Source: Variovorax sp. (GTDB taxonomy: Bacteria > Pseudomonadota > Gammaproteobacteria > Burkholderiales > Burkholderiaceae_C). From it: DNA of 5,093 bases. The stretch is from positions 1-5,093 of the forward strand of contig JAQGLP010000425.1 of assembly GCA_028292835.1 (NCBI GenBank), in the 5' to 3' direction. Positions 1 to 5,093 of this stretch are shown here, piece by piece (positions within the stretch are counted from its first letter, which is position 1; each line of letters begins with the position of its first letter). A model generated the notes under the pieces. The model did not search any database. It was not told the origin of the DNA and was given only the letters and a program-made list of their open reading frames with translations. The translations under genes and the position numbers were made by a program.

Positions 1-731
1 AGGGCGCGCAGGGCTTCGTCGAGCGCCTCGTGGCCCCCTTCGACGCATTCGAAGATCTCGCCGGCCACGCGCGGCTCGTGCGCGGCCACGCAGGCGCCGA
101 ACGCCGCCGTGCGTTCGCGCCGCGAGCTCACGCCCTTCTGCGGTTCCGTGATGTAGAGCAGCTCGCGGTAGCCGCCCTCGACGAGGTGGCCGCACGCCGC
201 CGTCATCGCGGCGGGGTTGTCCAGCGAGACGAAGTCGGTGTGCATGCCGGCATGGCGCCGGTCCACCAGCACGGCCGGTTTGCCATGCAGGGCGCTGGCG
301 TCGGCCAGGCCCGTGCCGCCGCCCAGCGTGTTGAGAATGAAGCCGTCGACCTGGTAGCCGGCGAGCGCGTCGATGGCCTCGCGCTCGCGCTCGAAGTCGT
401 TGCCGAGGTTGAACAGCACCACGAGGTAGCCCGCTTCCTGGCAAGCCTTCTCGGCGCCGCGCAGCACGGCGACCGAATAGGGGTTGGTGATGTCGGCCAC
501 GATGAGGCCGATCAGGCGCGAGCGGCCGTGGCTCAGCGCCTGCGCCATCGCGCTCGGCGAATAGTCCAGCGCCGCCACCGCCGTCTCCACGCGGGCCGCG
601 ATGTCGGGACTCAGCAGCCGCTCTCGGTGGTTGAGGAAGCGCGAGACCGTGGCCTTGGACACGCCCGCCACCCGGGCGACGTCGGCAATGGTGGCGCGGG
701 CCGGGCGCGCCGCGGGGGGTCTGCCGTTCAA
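1..731 (-). CDS. ptxS: LacI-family transcriptional repressor, PtxS-like (C-terminus cut by window edge)
   Basis: This is a DNA-binding sugar-acid sensor; 243 complete codons are present and the gene runs off the left edge, where roughly 90-100 residues are missing. Residues 14-34 are the LacI helix-turn-helix (TIADVARVAGVSKATVSRFLN), followed by the hinge SAMAQALSHGRS (60-71) with its minor-groove Leu66. The periplasmic-binding-like effector domain begins at RLIGLIVADITNPYSVAV (72-89). The proposed start is TTG at 731, overlapping the fused enzyme's stop as TTGA and mirroring the ATGA overlap upstream. No ATG, GTG or TTG occurs in this frame for at least 150 bases upstream, and the next internal GTG falls inside the helix-turn-helix. 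No Shine-Dalgarno is evident, so coupling is likely. By analogy with PtxS it would repress its own operon until 2-ketogluconate binds. LacI membership is certain; the ptxS name comes from gene context and overall resemblance. Confidence 0.88.
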   Translation of the reverse strand, partial: MNGRPPAARPARATIADVARVAGVSKATVSRFLNHRERLLSPDIAARVETAVAALDYSPSAMAQALSHGRSRLIGLIVADITNPYSVAVLRGAEKACQEAGYLVVLFNLGNDFEREREAIDALAGYQVDGFILNTLGGGTGLADASALHGKPAVLVDRRHAGMHTDFVSLDNPAAMTAACGHLVEGGYRELLYITEPQKGVSSRRERTAAFGACVAAHEPRVAGEIFECVEGGHEALDEALRA

Positions 732-2737
732 GCGCGGGCCGGGTCGTAGACGGTGGCGGGCCGCTCGCCGGCCAGGGCCTGCAGCAGGCTGGTCGTCGCC
801 AGCCGGGCCATCGCATGGCGCGTTTCGTGCGTGGCCGAGCCGGCGTGCGGCAGTGGGGTCACGCGCGGGTGGGTACGCAGGGGCGAGTCGAGCGGCAGCG
901 GCTCGGTCGCGAACACGTCGAGGCCGGCGGCGCGCAGCGTGCCGTGGTCGAGCGCGGCGAGCAGCGCGTCTTCCCGCACGGTGGCGCCGCGCCCGCCGTT
1001 GATGAAGATCGCGCCCGGCTTCATCGCGCCGAACACGCACGCGTCGATCAGGCCGCGCGTGCTGTCCGACAGCGGCAGCATCGCGACCACGATATCGGCA
1101 CGCGCCAGGAGCCCTTCCAGCGGCGTGTGCACGGCCCGGCCCAGCAGCTCGGGCGCCTGCGCGACCAGATCGACCGGACGCCGCGCGTGGTAGAGCACCG
1201 GCATGCCGAAGCCGAGCGCGGCGCGCCGCGCGATGGCCTGCCCGATGCGCCCGAAGCCCAGCAGGCCGAGCGTCTTGCCGTGCACATCGAAGCCGAACAG
1301 GTCCTCGCCGATGTTGGCGGTCCAGCGGCCTTCGCGCACCAGGTTCGAGAGTTCGACCACGCGGCGGCTGGTCGCCATCAGGAGCGCGAAGACCGTGTCC
1401 GCCACGGTTTCGTCGAGCACGCCCGGGGTGTGGCAGAGCAGGATGCCACGCGCCGCCAGTGCCGCCAGCGGGTAGTTGTCGACGCCGACCGAGACGCTGG
1501 AAATCACTTCGAGCCTCGGCGCGCGGTCGAGCAGCGCCGGGGGAACCGGAAAGCTCGAACCGATCAGGCCGTGCGCGAGCGGCAAGGCGGCCTCGAAGGC
1601 GGCGCGCTGCGCGGCGATGCGCGGGTTGGCCACCGTGACCTCGTGCGCAGCTTGCAGCCGGGCCAGCTGGTCGGCGGGCAGCTCGCGAAAGACGAGGACG
1701 TTCTTGCGCGGGCCGCCGAGATCTGCCTTGGCGGCCCCTTGGGAAACCGGGGAGGAATCGGTGCGCGCAGCCCCGGGGCCTTCGATGCCGGAGGCCTCCA
1801 GCTGGGCGCGCGTGGGCAGACCCTCGGTGTCGCCCAGCACCTGAACCGCGCGCGCGCCGATCCAGGCGCCGCGCCGCACCGCCTCGGCCACGGTCCTGCC
1901 TTCCAGCAGCGCGCTGACCAAGCCGGCCGCGAAGCCGTCGCCCGCCCCAACCGTATCGACCACCTCGGCCACCGGGAACCCGGCGACGCGCCCGGTGCCG
2001 GCCTCGTCGCTGTCGTAGTAGGCGCCCTCGGCGCCGAGCTTGACGACCACCAGCTTCGCCCCGCGCTGCCGGTAGAACCGCGCGACGCCTTCGGGGGTGC
2101 TTGCACCCGTGAGAAACAGGCCCTCCTCGATGCCCGGCAGCACCCAGTCGGCACGTGCGGCGAGTTCGTTGATCCAGTGCCGCATCGCCTCTCTCGACGC
2201 CCAGAGCGTGGGCCGCAGGTTGGGGTCGAACGAGACCGTGCGGCCCGCGGCGCGCATCACTTCCATGGTCTTGAGCGCCGCCTGCAGGCTGGTGTCGGAA
2301 ATGGCGGCGAACACGCCCGTCGCGTGCAGGTGCCGCGCGCTGCGCAGCCAGGCTTCGTCGATGTCGGCCGGCCCCATCCGGCTGGCGGCCGAGCCCTTGC
2401 GGTGGTATTCGACCGGCGGATCGCTGCCATCGGTCACCCGGCCCTTGAACTGGAAGCCGGTGCGCTGCGCCGGGTCGCAGACCACGTGCGAGCAGTCGAT
2501 GCCCTCGTCCCGCAGGGTGCCGAGCAGCGCGCGACCCATCGAATCCTGGCCCAGGCGGCTGGCCCATCCGACCTTCAGGCCCAGGCGCGCCAAGCCGATG
2601 GCCACGTTGGTTTCGGCGCCGGCAGTGCGCTTGTGGAAGGCGGTCGCGTGCTCGATCGGGCCGGGCCGGTCGGCCACCAGAAGCAGCATGGCTTCACCGA
2701 ACAGCGCGACATCGAAGGTGGCGGATTCTGTTGTCAT
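728..2737 (-). CDS. kguK/kguD: Fused 2-ketogluconate kinase / 2-ketogluconate-6-phosphate reductase (PfkB + D-2-hydroxyacid dehydrogenase)
   Basis: This 669-residue cytoplasmic protein carries two complete enzymes. Residues 8-312 are a PfkB kinase: signature 1 near 39-53 (AGAETNVAIGLARLG) and signature 2 DTVGAGDGFAAG at 261-272, with catalytic base Asp267; the GDTEGLPTR ending is typical of KdgK/KguK-like ketosugar-acid kinases. After a linker (about 313-344), residues 345-665 are a GhrB/TkrA-type reductase: Rossmann motif GFGRIG (494-499), catalytic Arg583, Glu612 and His631 (PHAGSATHETR). Strand beta-2 ends in YHARRP instead of an acidic residue, which suggests NADPH. Inferred chemistry: 2-ketogluconate to its 6-phosphate, then to 6-phosphogluconate. 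The ATG at 2737 overlaps the epimerase stop (ATGA) and begins just before the first PfkB strand; the reading frame is open further upstream, to an ATG at 2983, but that extension is an out-of-frame read of the epimerase gene. No ATG, GTG or TTG fits a separate start for the reductase. In Pseudomonas these are two genes. Domain calls are firm; substrate rests on context. Confidence 0.9.
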   Translation of the reverse strand: MTTESATFDVALFGEAMLLLVADRPGPIEHATAFHKRTAGAETNVAIGLARLGLKVGWASRLGQDSMGRALLGTLRDEGIDCSHVVCDPAQRTGFQFKGRVTDGSDPPVEYHRKGSAASRMGPADIDEAWLRSARHLHATGVFAAISDTSLQAALKTMEVMRAAGRTVSFDPNLRPTLWASREAMRHWINELAARADWVLPGIEEGLFLTGASTPEGVARFYRQRGAKLVVVKLGAEGAYYDSDEAGTGRVAGFPVAEVVDTVGAGDGFAAGLVSALLEGRTVAEAVRRGAWIGARAVQVLGDTEGLPTRAQLEASGIEGPGAARTDSSPVSQGAAKADLGGPRKNVLVFRELPADQLARLQAAHEVTVANPRIAAQRAAFEAALPLAHGLIGSSFPVPPALLDRAPRLEVISSVSVGVDNYPLAALAARGILLCHTPGVLDETVADTVFALLMATSRRVVELSNLVREGRWTANIGEDLFGFDVHGKTLGLLGFGRIGQAIARRAALGFGMPVLYHARRPVDLVAQAPELLGRAVHTPLEGLLARADIVVAMLPLSDSTRGLIDACVFGAMKPGAIFINGGRGATVREDALLAALDHGTLRAAGLDVFATEPLPLDSPLRTHPRVTPLPHAGSATHETRHAMARLATTSLLQALAGERPATVYDPARA
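1710..1737. repeat. Inverted repeat (hairpin) inside the kinase-reductase linker
   Basis: Positions 1710-1720 (gggccgccgag) and 1727-1737 (cttggcggccc) are complementary over 11 positions, with one G-T pair at 1718/1729, around a 6-base loop (atctgc). In the sense (minus-strand) transcript that position is an A-C mismatch. The repeat encodes residues 334-343 of the fused protein, all within the Gly/Ala/Ser/Pro-rich linker between the two enzymes. It looks like a short palindromic element of the kind usually found between genes, but only one copy is visible here, so repeat-family membership is unproven. Confidence 0.5.
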
Positions 2738-3480
2738 GGGATCGTCCGCGCCGAGCGGATGTGTGCGATCTGGTCTCGCGTGACGGCGAGCAGGTCGTCG
2801 CCGACCAGGGGGTATTCGATGGCGTGCGGCACATCGGCCGGCAGGGCGCGCAGCACGGCGCGCCAGGGCGCGACCGAATCGGCGAGCGGCACCGCAATCC
2901 ACTTGGCCGGCAGCCGCTGCACGCCCTTGCAGTGGATGTAGCGCACGCGCGAGGCCAGCGCCTTCGCCGCCTGCAGCGGACATTCGCCCAGCCAGTGCCA
3001 GTTGCCCATGTCGAAGGTCATGCCCAGGTCCAGGCCCGCGGCCTGCTGCGCCTCAAAGAAGGCCTGCAGCGCGCCCTGCGTGCCGGCCGTCTCGGTCTGG
3101 TCGTTCTCGATCACCAGTTCGACCGGCTGTGTAGCGAGCCTCGCCTTAAGCCGCGCCAGCGACGCGTGCGAAGCGGCGCCGAAGCCGCCGATCGCCATCT
3201 TGAGCCGCACCGCGCGCAGCGTCGCCGCCGCGGCCAGCCCACGCTCCAGGGCGCCCGTGTCGAGCACGCCGGCGGGCGTCCAGAGCCCCTCGGGGCTCGA
3301 ATACACCGCCGCCAGGCCGGCCAGCGCGGGCAGTTCGGCGGCCGCGTCGCTCAGCAGCTCGCCGCGCACCTCCACGCCATCCGCGCCGGCCTCCCGCGCG
3401 AGGCGCGCGCACCACAGCTGCCCATGGCGCCTCACCTCGGCCGCGCCGAAGGAGGACAGGGAAATCAGGACGGGAACCAT
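2734..3480 (-). CDS. kguE: Sugar phosphate isomerase/epimerase, KguE-like TIM-barrel protein
   Basis: This 248-residue cytoplasmic protein belongs to the xylose isomerase-like TIM-barrel (AP endonuclease family 2) group of isomerases and epimerases. Likely divalent-metal ligands stand at the expected strand ends: Glu37 (DGVEVRGE), Glu125 (ELVIENDQT), Asp157 (TFDMGNWHW), His183 (YIHCKG) and Glu222 (AIEYPL). There is no signal peptide, and the length is somewhat short but normal for KguE-type members. The ATG at 3480 lies 4 bp after the ATPase stop; no strong Shine-Dalgarno is visible, so re-initiation by ribosomes from upstream is likely. Its stop overlaps the next start (ATGA, 2737-2734). A gene of this family beside a PfkB kinase, a 2-ketoacid reductase and a LacI regulator is the kgu arrangement. 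The KguE reaction is not firmly established; it may isomerise or epimerise a related sugar acid. Family call is firm; the kguE name rests on context. Confidence 0.85.
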   Translation of the reverse strand: MVPVLISLSSFGAAEVRRHGQLWCARLAREAGADGVEVRGELLSDAAAELPALAGLAAVYSSPEGLWTPAGVLDTGALERGLAAAATLRAVRLKMAIGGFGAASHASLARLKARLATQPVELVIENDQTETAGTQGALQAFFEAQQAAGLDLGMTFDMGNWHWLGECPLQAAKALASRVRYIHCKGVQRLPAKWIAVPLADSVAPWRAVLRALPADVPHAIEYPLVGDDLLAVTRDQIAHIRSARTIP

Positions 3481-3484
3481 GGGC

Positions 3485-4270
3485 TCAATGCGCCTGATGC
3501 GAGCTGAGGATCTGCCTCAGGAACTGGCGCGTCTTCTCGTGCTTCGGGCTGCCGAAGAACTCGGCCGGCGGCGCCTGCTCGACGATCCTGCCGTCGGCCA
3601 TGAAGATCACGCGGTCGGCCACGCTGCGCGCAAAGCCCATCTCGTGCGTGACGCACAGCATGGTCATGCCGTCCTCGGCCAGGCCGATCATGGTGTCGAG
3701 CACCTCCTTGACCATTTCCGGGTCTAGCGCCGAAGTGGGCTCGTCGAACAGCATGATCTTGGGGGTCATGCACAGCGCGCGCGCGATCGCCACCCGCTGC
3801 TGCTGGCCGCCCGAGAGTTGGCTCGGGTACTTGTTCGCCTGCTCCGGGATGCGCACGCGCGCGAGGTATTTCATCGCCACCGCCTCGGCCTCGGCCTTCG
3901 TCATGCCGCGCGAGCGCATCGGCGCCAGCGTGCAGTTCTGCAGGATCGTTAGGTGCGGGAACAGGTTGAACTGCTGGAACACCATGCCGACCTCGGCGCG
4001 CACCGCATCGACGTTCTTGCCGCCGGCCGTGAGGTCGATGCCGTCCACCACGATGCGGCCCTGCTGCACCGTCTCCAGCCGGTTGATGCAGCGGATCAGC
4101 GTCGACTTGCCCGAGCCGGACGGTCCGCAGATCACGATGCGCTCGCCGCTGCGCACCGAAAGGTCGATGCCGGTCAGCACCTGGAAGGTGCCGTACCACT
4201 TGTTCACCGCCTCGATGCGGATGATCGGCTCCGTGCCGGCTTGCGTGGCGACTGGGTCCGTCATGGTCAT
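3485..4270 (-). CDS. ABC transporter ATP-binding protein, polar amino acid (GlnQ/HisP) type
   Basis: This 261-residue cytoplasmic ATPase powers import by an ABC transporter of the polar amino acid uptake family. All nucleotide-binding motifs are intact: Walker A GPSGSGKST (49-57), Q-loop Gln99-Gln100, signature LSGGQQQR (152-159), Walker B IMLFDEP with Asp176-Glu177, D-loop SALD (180-183) and switch His209 (VTHE). Length and spacing are normal for GlnQ/HisP homologues, and no extra regulatory domain follows. The ATG at 4270 is preferred because AGAGGA lies just upstream; a second in-frame ATG at 4264 (the protein opens MTMTD) is possible. The binding protein gene precedes it by 15 bp and the epimerase gene begins 4 bp after its stop, so it sits inside the sugar-acid operon. 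No permease gene lies between the two transport genes or elsewhere in the window, so the membrane subunits must be encoded outside, probably upstream. GlnQ-type sequences do not predict substrate. Confidence 0.95.
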   Translation of the reverse strand: MTMTDPVATQAGTEPIIRIEAVNKWYGTFQVLTGIDLSVRSGERIVICGPSGSGKSTLIRCINRLETVQQGRIVVDGIDLTAGGKNVDAVRAEVGMVFQQFNLFPHLTILQNCTLAPMRSRGMTKAEAEAVAMKYLARVRIPEQANKYPSQLSGGQQQRVAIARALCMTPKIMLFDEPTSALDPEMVKEVLDTMIGLAEDGMTMLCVTHEMGFARSVADRVIFMADGRIVEQAPPAEFFGSPKHEKTRQFLRQILSSHQAH

Positions 4271-4274
4271 GGAT

Positions 4275-4280
4275 TCCTCT
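4275..4280 (-). promoter_or_regulatory. Shine-Dalgarno site for the ABC ATPase
   Basis: On the minus strand AGAGGA is followed by ATCC and then the ATG at 4270. It lies in the 15-bp gap after the binding protein stop codon. It is the clearest ribosome binding site in the window and favours the first of two nearby in-frame ATGs, although the second (4264), 10 bases away, is also within reach. The downstream genes have only weak sites or none. Confidence 0.6.
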
Positions 4281-4285
4281 GTCGG

Positions 4286-5083
4286 TCAGTTCAGCTTGGG
4301 CAGGTCGGTCTGCAGCCACTTGTTGTAGAGCTTGTTCAACTCGCCATTGGCGGTGTTCTTCGCCACGAAATCGTTCACGGCCTTCAGCAGCTCGTCCTGG
4401 CCCGGGCGCATCGCGATCCCCATGGCCTGCTGCACCAGCGTGAACTTGTTCTCGAAGGTCTGGGGCGGCACGCGCTTGGCGATCTGCGCGGCCACCGTGA
4501 CCGAGCAGCCGATGGCATCGACCTGGCCCGACATCAGCGCCTGCATGGCCGAAGCATCGTCATCGAAACGGCGGATCTCGGTGCCTTCGGGCGCCGCCTT
4601 GGTCACCGCCACGTCCTGCGTGCTGGCGCGCGCCACGCCCACGCGCAGGCCCTTCAGGTCGGCCGCGCCCTTGATGTTGCTGCCCGTCTTGCCGTACAGC
4701 ACGATGGTCGCGGCCGCATAGGGCTGCGAGAACTGCACCTGCTTGGCGCGCTCGGGCGTCACGGCCAGCGAAGCCACCAGCAGGTCGACCTTGTTGGTCA
4801 AAAGGAACGGGATGCGGTTCGGGCCGGTCACCGGCACGATGTTGACCTTCACCCCCCAGTCCTTGGCCAGCAGCCGGGCGACGTCGGCGTCGTAGCCATC
4901 GGGCTGGTTCTGCGCGTTGGTGGTGCCATAGGGCGGGAAGTCGACCAGCATGCCGATCGTGACCTCGCCCTTTTTCTTGATGTCGGCCACGGCCTGGGCC
5001 GAGGCGAACGGAGCGAACACGGTCAGCGCGGCGCCCAGGCTCAAGGCCGCGATGGCCGTGCGGCGGGTGGTGAAGAGGGTCAT
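4286..5083 (-). CDS. ABC transporter periplasmic substrate-binding protein, family 3 (polar amino acid type)
   Basis: This 265-residue protein is a secreted solute-binding protein that captures a small ligand in the periplasm and delivers it to an ABC importer. Residues 1-29 form a signal peptide: a TTRR n-region, a hydrophobic core and an A-S-A/Q cleavage site after residue 29. The twin arginine does not make a clear Tat motif, so Sec export is likelier. The mature part has the family 3 (PF00497) pattern: a PPYG segment near 50-53, PDGYDADVARLL near 61-72, LLVASLAVTPERAK near 101-114, then FSQPY. Arg112 aligns with the Arg that holds the ligand carboxylate in HisJ-type proteins. The Asp that usually binds the alpha-amino group appears to be Ser194 (IGCSV), so the ligand may not be an amino acid. 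The start is the ATG giving an intact signal peptide; no clear Shine-Dalgarno lies in the 10 bases left before the window edge. The ATPase gene follows after 15 bp. The fold is certain, the ligand is not. Confidence 0.93.
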   Translation of the reverse strand: MTLFTTRRTAIAALSLGAALTVFAPFASAQAVADIKKKGEVTIGMLVDFPPYGTTNAQNQPDGYDADVARLLAKDWGVKVNIVPVTGPNRIPFLLTNKVDLLVASLAVTPERAKQVQFSQPYAAATIVLYGKTGSNIKGAADLKGLRVGVARASTQDVAVTKAAPEGTEIRRFDDDASAMQALMSGQVDAIGCSVTVAAQIAKRVPPQTFENKFTLVQQAMGIAMRPGQDELLKAVNDFVAKNTANGELNKLYNKWLQTDLPKLN

Positions 5084-5093
5084 GTCGAAGTCT

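Noticed and set aside
30..749. A 239-codon plus-strand open frame at the left end
   Set aside because: It is the antisense shadow of the LacI-family gene, whose helix-turn-helix and effector domain read clearly on the minus strand.
1710..1737. The linker hairpin as a transcription terminator
   Set aside because: No run of T follows on either strand, it lies inside an open frame, and genes continue downstream in the same direction.
1739..1755. Possible PtxS operator half-site (ggaaaccgg) in the linker coding region
   Set aside because: It resembles only one arm of the PtxS palindrome (TGAAACCGGTTTCA as recalled). The other arm is absent and it lies deep inside a gene, so a chance match is likelier than an operator.
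815..2941. A 708-codon open frame on the plus strand, opposite the fused enzyme gene
   Set aside because: It runs antisense to a gene with intact catalytic motifs. Its product is rich in Arg, Gly, Ala and His and shows no recognisable domain. Long antisense frames without stops are common in GC-rich DNA.
2738..2983. An 82-codon N-terminal extension of the fused enzyme, from ATG at 2983
   Set aside because: The extension overlaps the epimerase coding region in another frame, is Arg/Ala/Gly-rich with no domain similarity, and the ATG at 2737 gives a normal PfkB N-terminus with an ATGA overlap.
3465..4319. A 284-codon minus-strand frame overlapping the ABC ATPase
   Set aside because: It is an out-of-frame reading of the ATPase gene. 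The 261-residue frame contains every ABC motif, while this one gives low-complexity Arg/Gly/His-rich sequence.

Overview
The window is a dense, GC-rich stretch with five genes, all read from the minus strand and with almost no intergenic DNA. Base composition, codon use and the style of the proteins suggest a betaproteobacterium of the order Burkholderiales, perhaps close to Variovorax or other Comamonadaceae. This taxonomic call is an impression from the sequence, not a database result.

In transcription order (right to left) the genes are: a periplasmic family 3 (polar amino acid type) substrate-binding protein (5083-4286); its ABC ATPase (4270-3485); a TIM-barrel sugar phosphate isomerase/epimerase (3480-2734); a 669-residue protein joining a PfkB sugar kinase to a GhrB-type D-2-hydroxyacid dehydrogenase (2737-728); and a LacI-family repressor (731 to beyond the left edge). 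Spacings are 15 bp, 4 bp, an ATGA overlap and a TTGA overlap, which indicates one operon with translational coupling. The promoter and any permease genes must lie outside the window, most likely to the right. No RNA gene, mobile element, CRISPR array or terminator was seen. The only sequence outside genes is the two short gaps and the last 10 bases.

The set epimerase + PfkB kinase + 2-ketoacid reductase + LacI regulator matches the 2-ketogluconate (kgu/ptxS) catabolic cluster known from Pseudomonas. There KguK phosphorylates 2-ketogluconate, KguD reduces the product with NADPH to 6-phosphogluconate for the Entner-Doudoroff and pentose phosphate routes, and PtxS represses the genes. Two things differ here. 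The kinase and reductase are one polypeptide, whose linker coding sequence contains a near-perfect hairpin repeat. Also, where Pseudomonas has the MFS transporter KguT, the adjacent transport genes encode ABC components of the polar amino acid type. This suggests, but does not prove, an ABC uptake route for 2-ketogluconate or a related sugar acid.
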